The notes under the pieces were generated by a model. It was given only the letters and a program-made list of their open reading frames with translations. It ran no database searches and was not told where the DNA came from. From DAOUEH01 sp034430515 (GTDB lineage: Bacteria; Chloroflexota; Dehalococcoidia; Dehalococcoidales; RBG-16-60-22), in assembly GCA_034430515.1 (NCBI GenBank), contig DAOUEP010000033.1, positions 1 to 15,057 on the forward strand: a stretch of DNA of 15,057 bases, in the 5' to 3' direction. The position numbers and the translations under genes are program-made. Numbering within the stretch: position 1 is the first letter of the stretch; the number at the start of each line of letters is the position of its first letter. This document shows positions 1-6,243 of the stretch, piece by piece.

Positions 1-527
1 TCGTCCGGGCCTTCTTTTCGCTGGTCGGCGGCAACCGGGGGCGCTACGGGGGCATGCTGGCGCACATCGGCATTATTTTAATCGCCCTGGGGATTATCGC
101 CTCGTCTTTCTATAATATGGAGAAGACGGTGACGCTGGAGCCGGGCCAGTCGGTGAGTATCGGCGGCTACGAGCTTCGCTACGACGACCTGCTGCTGCGG
201 CAAGACAGCGTTAAGGTAAGTGCCATCGCCAGCCTTGAGGTGAGCCGCGGCGGACATACCCTGGGGACGCTTGAGCCCAGCTACGATTACTGGTTCTCCT
301 ATCAGGACTTCTACTACGAGGTAAGCGTGCGCACCACCGCCGCCGAGGACCTCTTCGTGGCGCTGTACTGGCCGACCTTCGACCCCGACGACAAGACGGC
401 CACCTTCCGGGTGCTGCTCAACCCGCTGATTGTCTGGATGTGGGTCGGCGGGGGGCTGTGGCTGGCCGGCGGCGTGCTGAGCTTCTCGGCGCGGGAGGAA
501 TACCCCAAAGGGGGTAAGGGCCGGTGA
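1..527 (+). CDS. ccmF: Cytochrome c maturation protein CcmF, C-terminal part (5' truncated by window edge)
   Basis: The reading frame is open from the first bases (codons in phase with position 3), so this is the tail of a longer gene; the ATG at 54 is internal. CcmF is the large membrane subunit that attaches heme to apocytochrome c in system I maturation. Visible features are an Arg/Gly-Tyr-Gly-Gly stretch leading into a membrane segment (LAHIGIILIALGI), an extracytoplasmic domain of about 100 residues rich in beta-type sequence, and a last membrane helix after NPLIVWMW, which matches the usual CcmF ending. The downstream neighbours (ccmA, ccmB, ccmC, ccmD) confirm the assignment. The stop codon TGA overlaps the GTG start of the next gene (GTGA), indicating translational coupling. 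The bulk of CcmF, including the WWD domain, lies outside the window. Confidence 0.88.
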   Translation, partial: VRAFFSLVGGNRGRYGGMLAHIGIILIALGIIASSFYNMEKTVTLEPGQSVSIGGYELRYDDLLLRQDSVKVSAIASLEVSRGGHTLGTLEPSYDYWFSYQDFYYEVSVRTTAAEDLFVALYWPTFDPDDKTATFRVLLNPLIVWMWVGGGLWLAGGVLSFSAREEYPKGGKGR

Positions 528-1483
528 AGCGCGCTGTCATCGTTGCCGTTTTATTAGTGGCGCTGCTCCTGCCGGGGGCCGCCCTGGCGCAGGAAGGGGA
601 GGCGGGGGCAATCACGGGGCAGGTCATCAACCATACCGCCGGCGGCGGCAGCGTGGCCGGCACCGAAGTTACCCTGATTACCTACGTTGACGGGGAGCTG
701 GCGGATACGGAGACGGTGCTGGCCGGCGCCGACGGCGGCTTCGGCTTCGCCGATATCGACCTGGCCAACGAATACCTCATCGCCGTCAACTACCAGCTGG
801 TTGATTATTATTACCCGGTGACCTTCGACGAGGGCGAAACGGAGGCCTACGTCGCCGCCGGCGTCTGCGAGGTTACCGGCGACGACGCCCTGATACACGT
901 CGGTCTGGTGCACATCGCCATCATCCCCAACGAGGACGCCCTGGAGGTGACCCAGGTATACTGGCTGCTCAACGACGGCGACACCACCTTTATCAACGAG
1001 AACGGCGGGCTGGACTTTACCCTGCCCGAGGGGGCGACCGACTTCGCCACCCCCGAGACTTACTGGGCCGACTTCGTCCTGGCGGAGGACAACCTGGCCG
1101 TCTACCTGGTGCCCTTCCCCCCCGGCGAGCGGCAGCTCTACTTCAGCTACCGGCTGCCCTGGCCCGACGGGGCCGACTTTACGGTTGTCTTCTACCCCGA
1201 CTACCCCACCGATACCCTTGACCTGATGGTGGGGGGAGACACGCTGGAGGTGGCCTCCGGCCAGCTGGCCCCGGCCGACCCGGTCGTCACCGACGACGGG
1301 ACGCGCTACATCCACTTCCAGGGAGAGAACCTCCCCCGGGGCGGCACCGTCAATATTTACCTCACGGATACCTCGCGGGGCGGCTTCCCCTTGTATATCG
1401 TCTGGATTGTGCTGGCGGTGGTTGCCGCCGCAGTGGCCTACTGGGGCTGGCGGCGGCGCCGGCAGGAGAGACCGGGTGAATGA
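524..1483 (+). CDS. Exported, C-terminally anchored protein of the ccm operon, function unknown
   Basis: I do not recognise a named family. The 319-residue product starts with a clear signal peptide (MKR, then a hydrophobic run, ending ALA before Gln23). It continues with a beta-rich segment of the carboxypeptidase-regulatory/transthyretin-like kind (about residues 28-110: GQVINHT, DGGFGFADI). A second, acidic, aromatic-rich domain follows (about 120-285), then one membrane helix (about 290-306) and a basic tail (WRRRR). The likely topology is a large extracytoplasmic domain anchored at its C-terminus with a short cytoplasmic end. The GTG start lies inside the ccmF stop codon, with a G-rich ribosome site at about 511-520. 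Its end overlaps ccmA. Its position between ccmF and ccmA suggests a part in cytochrome c assembly, perhaps apocytochrome or heme handling, but that is inference. No CXXC or obvious heme-ligand motif is seen. Confidence 0.8.
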   Translation: MKRAVIVAVLLVALLLPGAALAQEGEAGAITGQVINHTAGGGSVAGTEVTLITYVDGELADTETVLAGADGGFGFADIDLANEYLIAVNYQLVDYYYPVTFDEGETEAYVAAGVCEVTGDDALIHVGLVHIAIIPNEDALEVTQVYWLLNDGDTTFINENGGLDFTLPEGATDFATPETYWADFVLAEDNLAVYLVPFPPGERQLYFSYRLPWPDGADFTVVFYPDYPTDTLDLMVGGDTLEVASGQLAPADPVVTDDGTRYIHFQGENLPRGGTVNIYLTDTSRGGFPLYIVWIVLAVVAAAVAYWGWRRRRQERPGE

Positions 1484-2210
1484 CGGCGCGGGCATCGCGG
1501 CGCGGGGGCTGGCCAAGCGCTACGGGGAGCGGCCCGCCCTGCGCGGCATCGACCTCGACGTGGGGCGCGGCCAGACCCTGGTCTGCTTCGGGCCCAACGG
1601 GGCCGGCAAGACGACCCTGCTCAAGATACTGGCCACGCTGATTAAGCCCACCGCTGGCAATTTTGCCATCGGCGGGTGGGACGGCCGCCGGGACGCGGTA
1701 ATGCTCCGCCGCCGGCTGACGCTGGCGGGCCATGCGACCTACCTCTACGACGACCTGACCGTGGCCGAGAACCTGCGCTTCTACGGGCGGATGTACGCCG
1801 TCCCCGACCTGGAGCAGCGCCTCGGCGAGGTGGCTGGCAGGCTGGGGCTGACGCCCCGCCTCCACGACCGGGTGGGTACTCTCTCCCACGGCCTGCAGCG
1901 GCGGGCGGCCCTGGCGCGGGCCGCTCTGCACGACCCGGAATTTTACTTCCTCGATGAGCCGGAGACCGGCCTCGACCCGGAGGCCGCCGCTATCGTCCGG
2001 GCGTGGCTGGTTGACATAAACAAGCAGGGGCGGACGATGGTCGTGGCCACCCACGACCTGGCGCGCGGGCTAGAGCTGGCCGATAGCGTCATTGTGCTGC
2101 ACCGGGGCAAAATAGTTTTTCAAGCCCGCTGCGAGGAAATTAAACCGGCGGACTTTCCTAAAATTTATGCCGCCTGCCTCCGGGCGGGGGGAGGGCCGGG
2201 TGCTGGCTAG
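1476..2210 (+). CDS. ccmA: Heme exporter ATP-binding protein CcmA
   Basis: This is the ATPase subunit of the CcmABC(D) transporter, which drives release of holo-CcmE heme chaperone during cytochrome c maturation. In the 244-residue product the Walker A is GPNGAGKTT (39-47), the signature region is LSHGLQRRAALAR (136-148), Walker B is FYFLDEP (156-162) and the switch His is H193 (ATHD). The signature differs from the canonical LSGGQ, as is common in CcmA. I chose the GTG at 1476 because an AGGAG site sits about 8 bases upstream and the protein then begins just before the ABC core; the frame is open further upstream but would lie deep inside the previous gene. It overlaps the preceding gene by 8 bases and ccmB by 11 bases. 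About 35 residues longer than the E. coli protein, with the extra length at both ends. Confidence 0.9.
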   Translation: MNDGAGIAARGLAKRYGERPALRGIDLDVGRGQTLVCFGPNGAGKTTLLKILATLIKPTAGNFAIGGWDGRRDAVMLRRRLTLAGHATYLYDDLTVAENLRFYGRMYAVPDLEQRLGEVAGRLGLTPRLHDRVGTLSHGLQRRAALARAALHDPEFYFLDEPETGLDPEAAAIVRAWLVDINKQGRTMVVATHDLARGLELADSVIVLHRGKIVFQARCEEIKPADFPKIYAACLRAGGGPGAG

Positions 2211-2859
2211 TCTCTGGGCGATTTTCCGCAAAGACCTCCTCCGCGAGCTGCGGACGAAAGAGACCATCGTCGCCGTGCTCGTCTTCGCCCTGCTGGTGGT
2301 GGTCATTTTCAGCTTCGCCACCGGCACCGGGGTAACCACCGACGTGGCCCCCGGCGTCCTCTGGGTGGCGCTGGCCTTCGGCGGGGTCATCGGCCTCAAC
2401 CGCGCTTTCGTCGCCGAGAAGGAGAACGCCTGCCTGGAGGGCCTGCGGCTCTGCCCCGTCGACCATGCCGTCATCTACGCCGGCAAGCTGGCGGGGAGCC
2501 TGACCTTCCTGCTGGTGCTGGCGGTGGTGATAACGCCCATCTTCCTGGCCCTCTTCAACCTGCCCGTATTTTTGCCCCGGCTGGCTTTGATTATCGTCCT
2601 GGCGGTGCTGGGGTTCGCCGCGGTGGGCACGCTCTTCGCCGCCCTGGCGGTCAACACCCGGGCGCGCGATATTATGCTGCCCATCCTCTTCCTGCCGGTG
2701 GTGTCTCCGGTGGTTATCGCCGCCGTCAAGGCCACCGCCCCGGTGCTGGCGGGCGCCTCCTGGGGCGAACTGGCGACCTGGCTGGAGATTCTGGCCGCCT
2801 TCGACGTGATTTTTATCGTCGTCGGCGCCCTGGTCTTTGAGTTTGTCATCGAAGAATAG
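2200..2859 (+). CDS. ccmB: Heme exporter membrane protein CcmB
   Basis: Integral membrane subunit of the CcmABC complex. The product is very hydrophobic with about six membrane segments. It begins with the cytoplasmic Phe-Arg-Lys-Asp-Leu stretch typical of CcmB N-termini (FRKDLLRELRTKE, residues 9-21) and contains the conserved LNRAFVAEKENACLEGL region (66-82), where CcmB proteins place a short cytoplasmic loop. I chose the GTG at 2200 over the ATG at 2167 because a purine-rich site (GGGGGGAGGG, 2186-2195) precedes it and the 219 residues then match the family length (about 220). The start lies 11 bases inside ccmA, a pattern of tight coupling. The gap to ccmC is 26 bases. Confidence 0.9.
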   Translation: MLASLWAIFRKDLLRELRTKETIVAVLVFALLVVVIFSFATGTGVTTDVAPGVLWVALAFGGVIGLNRAFVAEKENACLEGLRLCPVDHAVIYAGKLAGSLTFLLVLAVVITPIFLALFNLPVFLPRLALIIVLAVLGFAAVGTLFAALAVNTRARDIMLPILFLPVVSPVVIAAVKATAPVLAGASWGELATWLEILAAFDVIFIVVGALVFEFVIEE

Positions 2860-2885
2860 GTAAAATAGACGGGGGAGACAGCCGC

Positions 2886-3566
2886 ATGAGCGGAACAAGC
2901 AAGCTGAGGGATACCCTGCTGCTGGCGCTGGCCCTGGCGGCGATGCTGGCGGCGCTGGCCATGGTCTTTGTCTATGTGCCTACCGAAAAGACCTCCGGCA
3001 TCGTCCAGCGCATCTTCTACTTCCACGTGCCGGTGGCCTGGGTGGCCTCGCTGGCCTTTCTGGTAACTTTTATCGGCAGCATCCTCTACCTGAGCAAGCG
3101 GACGGCTCGCTGGAACGCCCTGGCGGCGGCCTCGGCGGAGGTGGGCGTGCTCTTCACCACGCTGATACTGCTCACCGGGCCGATATGGGCCAGGCCGGCC
3201 TGGGGCATCTGGTGGACCTGGGACGCGCGCCTGACGACGTCGCTGGTGCTCTGGCTGATATACGTCGCTTATCTTTTGGTGCGCCGTTTCGCCGGGGAAG
3301 CGGAGCGCGGGGCGCGGCTGGCCGCCGTGGTGGGCATCGCCGGCTTTATCGACGTGCCGCTGGTCTTCGTCACCGTCAACCTGTGGCGGACGCAGCACCC
3401 CACCCCGCTCATTTTTGAGGGCGGGCTGACCACCGCCATGCTGATAACGCTGCTGGTGTGCCTGGCCGCTTTCACGCTGCTCTATATACTCCTCGTCCGG
3501 CAGGCCACCCGCCTCAAGACGCTGGAGAGCGAGCTGAGATTGTTGCAACGTCTGCGAGAAGAATAG
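2886..3566 (+). CDS. ccmC: Heme handling membrane protein CcmC
   Basis: CcmC places heme onto the chaperone CcmE at the outer face of the membrane. The 226-residue product shows six membrane segments. The tryptophan-rich WWD signature reads WGIWWTWDARLT (106-117). The two histidines that serve as heme ligands in the family are visible as H47 (FYFHVP) and H171 (WRTQHP). The ATG is preceded by GGGGGAGA at about 2870-2877. The tail after the last helix is a charged, Leu-rich segment (about 197-226) that could form a short coiled coil with the similar tail of CcmD. The stop codon is followed at once by the ribosome site of ccmD. Assignment is secure. Confidence 0.94.
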   Translation: MSGTSKLRDTLLLALALAAMLAALAMVFVYVPTEKTSGIVQRIFYFHVPVAWVASLAFLVTFIGSILYLSKRTARWNALAAASAEVGVLFTTLILLTGPIWARPAWGIWWTWDARLTTSLVLWLIYVAYLLVRRFAGEAERGARLAAVVGIAGFIDVPLVFVTVNLWRTQHPTPLIFEGGLTTAMLITLLVCLAAFTLLYILLVRQATRLKTLESELRLLQRLREE

Positions 3567-3577
3567 GAGGACTCAAC

Positions 3578-3727
3578 TTGGAAAATCTGGGTTACTTACT
3601 GGCGGCCTTCGCCGTCGTCTGGGCGGCCGTCTTCGGCTACGTATGGTTCATGCAGCGCAAGCAGCGCGCCCTGGAGCGAGAAATCGAGCTGCTGCGCGAA
3701 TCGATGGACAAGTCCAGAGAGAAATAG
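3578..3727 (+). CDS. ccmD: Heme exporter small subunit CcmD
   Basis: Small 49-residue protein with one membrane helix (about residues 4-24, YLLAAFAVVWAAVFGYVWF) followed by a basic, helical tail (QRKQRALEREIELLRESMDK). This is the size and plan of CcmD, which binds the CcmABC complex and helps release holo-CcmE. The start is a TTG: the perfect AGGAGG at 3565-3570 lies 7 bases upstream, and no ATG is available in frame without running back into ccmC. It is the last gene of the ccm group; a gap of about 104 bases follows. CcmE, CcmG and CcmH are not in the window. Confidence 0.82.
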   Translation: MENLGYLLAAFAVVWAAVFGYVWFMQRKQRALEREIELLRESMDKSREK

Positions 3728-3831
3728 CCCGTCGCCCGGCGGCAATGCCGGTTAATGTGATAATTATCGCTGCTTTGGAGAGGGTAACTGCCTAGAATAA
3801 AGATAAGGTAATTCCTTAAGGAGGCCGAGCC

Positions 3832-3954
3832 ATGGCGGTAGAAAAAGTAGGCGAAAAATATCGCTGCGAAATCTGCGGCAACGAGGTCACCGTCACCAAG
3901 GCGGGCGGCGGCACGCTGGTCTGCTGCGGCGAGGACATGAAGAAAATCGGCTAG
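3832..3954 (+). CDS. Desulforedoxin-like small iron protein (desulfoferrodoxin N-terminal domain type)
   Basis: A 40-residue protein that begins MAVEKVGEKYRCEICGNEV and ends in CCGEDMKKIG. The cysteine pattern C12-x2-C15 ... C31-C32 is that of desulforedoxin and the N-terminal domain of desulfoferrodoxin, where four cysteines hold one iron ion. Stand-alone forms are about 36-40 residues and occur mainly in anaerobes, probably in electron transfer tied to oxygen or superoxide defence. A strong AAGGAGG (3818-3824) precedes the ATG. Its stop codon overlaps the AGGAGG that serves msrB 13 bases further on, so the two are probably co-transcribed. There is no superoxide reductase catalytic domain, so it is not a full desulfoferrodoxin. 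Confidence 0.85.
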   Translation: MAVEKVGEKYRCEICGNEVTVTKAGGGTLVCCGEDMKKIG

Positions 3955-3967
3955 GAGGCCCCGGCCA

Positions 3968-4408
3968 GTGGCCAGGATACGCATCTACGACAGCCGTAAA
4001 AAACAGGTCGTCGAGGTCGAGCCGGTCGTCAGGTCCGACGCCGAGTGGCGGAAGCTACTGACCCCGGAGCAGTACGACATCACCACGCGGCAGGGAACGG
4101 AGCCGCCCTTCACCTGCACCTTCGACGAGCACAAGGAGCCGGGGATATACCGCTGCGTGCGCTGCGGCACCGACCTCTTCGCCACCGGCACCAAGTTCAA
4201 CTCCGGGACGGGCTGGCCCAGCTACTACCAGCCGGTCTCCGACCTCAACATCCGCTTCCTGGCCGATAACAGCCACGGCCGGAGCCGTACCGAGGTGCGC
4301 TGCGCCCGCTGCGACGCCCACCTGGGGCACGTCTTCGACGACGGCCCGCCCCCGACGGGCAAACGCTACTGCATCAACTCGGCGGCGCTGACCTTCGACC
4401 GGGACTAA
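3968..4408 (+). CDS. msrB: Peptide-methionine (R)-S-oxide reductase MsrB
   Basis: Reduces the R form of methionine sulfoxide in oxidised proteins. The 146-residue product carries the whole MsrB fold: the zinc-binding pairs C63-x2-C66 and C112-x2-C115, the GTGWPSY segment (80-86), RTEVRCARCDAHLGHVFDDGPPPTG, and the catalytic RYCINS motif with C135. An extra Cys50 lies in the N-terminal half and might act as a resolving cysteine; that is only a suggestion. The GTG start is preceded by AGGAGG (3953-3958), which overlaps the stop of the desulforedoxin-like gene. The pairing of an iron-redox protein with MsrB suggests an oxidative damage repair unit. No signal peptide, so cytoplasmic. Confidence 0.95.
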   Translation: MARIRIYDSRKKQVVEVEPVVRSDAEWRKLLTPEQYDITTRQGTEPPFTCTFDEHKEPGIYRCVRCGTDLFATGTKFNSGTGWPSYYQPVSDLNIRFLADNSHGRSRTEVRCARCDAHLGHVFDDGPPPTGKRYCINSAALTFDRD

Positions 4409-4415
4409 AAACCCC

Positions 4416-4445
4416 TTGACAAGCCCGGTAAGCCCGTTGTATCAT
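4416..4445 (+). promoter_or_regulatory. Sigma-70 type promoter of the DUF5320/NifX/MinD operon
   Basis: A perfect -35 hexamer TTGACA (4416-4421) is followed after 18 bases by TATCAT (4440-4445), one mismatch from the -10 consensus. It lies just after msrB and about 70 bases before the DUF5320 start. The predicted start point (about 4452) falls inside the palindrome described next. Confidence 0.65.
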
Positions 4446-4446
4446 A

Positions 4447-4468
4447 ATTATGAGCATATGCTCATAAT
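4447..4468. promoter_or_regulatory. Perfect 22-bp palindrome, probable repressor operator
   Basis: The sequence is an uninterrupted inverted repeat with half-site ATTATGAGCAT, in AT-rich contrast to its surroundings. It starts 2 bases after the -10 hexamer and covers the expected transcription start. A dimeric repressor bound here would block the promoter. The regulator is not in the window. DUF134/UPF0251 proteins often accompany this type of NifX/MinD cluster and are one candidate, but this is inference. Confidence 0.7.
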
Positions 4469-4514
4469 ACAGGTGCACAAATACATTGCCTGTTGGTAAA
4501 AGGGGGTACTGAAA

Positions 4515-4904
4515 ATGCCGTTTGGAGACAGAACCGGGCCGGCCGGAATGGGGCCGAGGACGGGCCGCGCCGCCGGCTACTGCAGCGGGGCCGGTATGCC
4601 GGGTTCCCTGAACCGGGTGCCGGGACGCGGGTTCGGAATAGGTCGCGGTGCTGGTATGGGACGCGGTATGGGCGGCGGCATGGGTTTCGGCTTCCGGGGT
4701 AGCTCGCCCCCCTGGCCTTACGTGGGCCGGGGCAGGGGCGGATGGTCGCGGTGCGGCTATTTCCCGGGGGGCGAGGCCGTCGATGCCAATCCGCCGGCGG
4801 ATGCCGCCACCGAGCTGGACTATCTCAAGAGCCAGGCCCGCGAGATGAAGGACGAGCTGGGGCGCATCGAGGGCAGGATGCGCGCCCTGGAAGGCAAGCC
4901 CTAA
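4515..4904 (+). CDS. DUF5320-type Gly/Arg/Met-rich protein with C-terminal coiled coil
   Basis: A 129-residue protein of the small DUF5320 type, usually found beside NifX-like and MinD-ferredoxin genes. The N-terminus MPFGDRTGPAGMGPRTGRAAGYC is the family hallmark. The middle (about 37-80) is low-complexity Gly/Arg/Met with two further aromatic, cysteine-bearing spots (C23, C80). The end (about 99-126) is a charged heptad-like helix, probably a coiled coil for self-association. No enzymatic motif is visible; a scaffold or metal-cluster accessory role is only an inference from context. The ribosome site is G-rich (AAAGGGGGT, about 4498-4506). The tail region shares an exact 23-bp DNA repeat with the next gene. 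Confidence 0.8.
   Translation: MPFGDRTGPAGMGPRTGRAAGYCSGAGMPGSLNRVPGRGFGIGRGAGMGRGMGGGMGFGFRGSSPPWPYVGRGRGGWSRCGYFPGGEAVDANPPADAATELDYLKSQAREMKDELGRIEGRMRALEGKP
4662..4684 (+). repeat. 23-bp exact direct repeat, copy 1 (in DUF5320 gene)
   Basis: Identical to 5344-5366. Both copies encode RGMGGGMG in the same frame in two adjacent genes. It is a coding low-complexity repeat, not a mobile element. Confidence 0.75.
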
Positions 4905-4941
4905 GCGCGGCGCCCGCTTAACCCGAAAAAAGGAGAAAACT

Positions 4942-5385
4942 ATGAAAATCGCCATTTCCGCCGCCGGCGCCACGCCGGAGGCCGAAGTTGACCCCCGTTT
5001 CGGGCGGTGCCCGCAATTTATCGTCGCCGATACCGATACCGGGGTGTTCGAGACCCTGGAAAATCCCGGCCTGATGGCCTCCGGGGGGGCGGGCATCGCC
5101 GCCGCCCAGATGATTGCCGGCCAGGGCGTCAACGCCATGCTGACCGGCAACTGCGGCCCCAACGCCTACGGGGTGCTGTCCGCCGCCGGGATTGAGGTTG
5201 TCACCGGCGTCTCCGGCAAGATTGCCGACGCCGTGGCGGCCTACCAGAAGGGCGACCTCCGGGCCAGCCCGCAGGCCAACGTAAGCGACCACTACGGTAT
5301 GGGTGGCGGCGGCGCGGGGGGTGGTCGCGGTGGGGGAGGCGGCCGCGGTATGGGCGGCGGCATGGGCCGGGGCCGGAATATCTAA
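4942..5385 (+). CDS. NifX/NifB-type Fe-Mo cluster-binding protein with Gly-rich tail
   Basis: Residues 1-115 form the dinitrogenase Fe-Mo cofactor-binding fold (NifX/ORP/MTH1175 family): MKIAISAAG start, DPRFGRCPQF (C23), the GGAGIAAAQMI helix, LTGNCGPNAYGVL (C71) and the closing DAVAAYQKG helix. Such proteins bind Mo, Cu or Fe sulfide clusters during assembly or storage. From about residue 119 a tail of 28 residues is almost only Gly, Arg and Met (repeat RGMGGGMG), which resembles the DUF5320 protein next door. Nothing else of nitrogenase is present, so a role in nitrogen fixation should not be assumed. AAGGAGA lies 5-6 bases before the ATG. Cytoplasmic, with no signal peptide. Confidence 0.86.
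   Translation: MKIAISAAGATPEAEVDPRFGRCPQFIVADTDTGVFETLENPGLMASGGAGIAAAQMIAGQGVNAMLTGNCGPNAYGVLSAAGIEVVTGVSGKIADAVAAYQKGDLRASPQANVSDHYGMGGGGAGGGRGGGGGRGMGGGMGRGRNI
5344..5366 (+). repeat. 23-bp exact direct repeat, copy 2 (in NifX-like gene)
   Basis: Second copy of the repeat at 4662-4684, located in the Gly/Met/Arg tail of the NifX-like protein. Exact identity over 23 bases, including wobble positions, suggests recent duplication or gene conversion between the two tails. Confidence 0.75.
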
Positions 5386-5397
5386 AAAGTTATCAGC

Positions 5398-6243
5398 ATG
5401 ATAATATCCGTTGCCAGCGGTAAAGGGGGGACGGGCAAGACCCTGGTGGCCACCAGTCTGGCCCTGTCCCTCCAGGACAATCATGACGTGCAGCTCCTCG
5501 ACTGCGACGTGGAGGAGCCCAACGACCACATCTTTATCAAGCCCGTCATTACCCGTAGCGAGGCGGTGGCCGTGCCCGTGCCCGCCGTGGACGAGAAGAA
5601 GTGCACCCACTGCGGCAAGTGCGCCGAGGTCTGCGCCTACAACGCCCTGGCCGTCGTCAAGGACTACGTCCTCACCTTCCCCGAGCTGTGCCACGGTTGC
5701 GGCGCCTGCAGCTACCTCTGCCCGGAAGGGGCCATTACCGAGGCGCCTTACAACGTCGGCGTGGTGGAAACGGGCCGGGCCGGGAATTTGACATTCGGCC
5801 ACGGCAAGCTCAATATCGGGCAGGCCATGGCGCCGCCCGTCATCCGCCGGGTCAAGGCGCTGACCGACCCTTCTAAGCTGGTGATTATCGACGCCTCGCC
5901 GGGGACTTCCTGCCCGGTGGTGGAGGCCGTGAAAGGTAGCGACTACTGCCTGCTGGTCACCGAGCCGACGCCCTTCGGGCTCAACGACCTGACCCTGGCG
6001 GTGGAGATGATTAGAAAGCTGGCGATACCCTGCGGCGTGGTGCTCAACCGCGCCGGCGTCGGCGACGGCAAGACGGAGGAATACTGCCTCCGGGAGGGCA
6101 TCCCCATCCTGATGACGATTCCCCTGGATACCGCCATCGCCGGGCTTTACTCGCGGGGCATCACCCTGAGCGAGGGGATGCCGGCTTACCGGGTGGCCTT
6201 CCGGGAATTATACGCCAGGATTGAGGAGGCGGCGCGTGCGTGA
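5398..6243 (+). CDS. MinD-superfamily ATPase with inserted 2[4Fe-4S] ferredoxin domain (first copy)
   Basis: A 281-residue P-loop ATPase of the Mrp/MinD kind (COG1149 type). The deviant Walker A is SGKGGTGKT (7-15), the switch/Walker B region includes LLDCDVEEPN (33-42) and IIDASPGTSCPV (163-174). A ferredoxin module is inserted at about 65-115, with C69-x2-C72-x2-C75-x3-C79 and C98-x2-C101-x2-C104-x3-C108, two [4Fe-4S] sites. Relatives pair with NifX/ORP proteins and are thought to assemble or move metal-sulfur clusters using ATP. The ATG lies 12 bases after the NifX stop with only a weak ribosome site, so translation may depend on coupling. It overlaps the second copy by 8 bases. Confidence 0.9.
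   Translation: MIISVASGKGGTGKTLVATSLALSLQDNHDVQLLDCDVEEPNDHIFIKPVITRSEAVAVPVPAVDEKKCTHCGKCAEVCAYNALAVVKDYVLTFPELCHGCGACSYLCPEGAITEAPYNVGVVETGRAGNLTFGHGKLNIGQAMAPPVIRRVKALTDPSKLVIIDASPGTSCPVVEAVKGSDYCLLVTEPTPFGLNDLTLAVEMIRKLAIPCGVVLNRAGVGDGKTEEYCLREGIPILMTIPLDTAIAGLYSRGITLSEGMPAYRVAFRELYARIEEAARA

Noticed and set aside
54..56. ATG at 54 as a gene start
   Set aside because: The frame is open upstream to the window edge with CcmF-like residues, and there is no ribosome site; it is an internal methionine.
554..3548. Long open frames on the minus strand opposite the ccm genes (554-1516, 1362-2054, 2158-2898, 2475-3548)
   Set aside because: They mirror well-identified plus-strand genes in GC-rich DNA, have low-complexity Gly/Gln/Arg/His-rich translations, and show no family motifs.
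3736..3751. CCGGC-GGCAAT-GCCGG hairpin after ccmD as a terminator
   Set aside because: Only five pairs and no T-run follows; too weak to call, although some transcription stop after ccmD would make sense.
3775..3803. TTGGAG-17-TAAAGA promoter before the desulforedoxin-like gene
   Set aside because: The -10 matches only three of six bases, and the competing TAGAAT is at a 12-base spacing. A promoter may lie in this 104-base gap but I cannot place it. A 10-bp palindrome GATAATTATC (3759-3768) is also there but is short.
4600..4700. CRISPR-like or mobile-element repeats in the G-rich region
   Set aside because: The repeats are coding low-complexity Gly/Met/Arg codons with no regular spacers, terminal inverted repeats or transposase.
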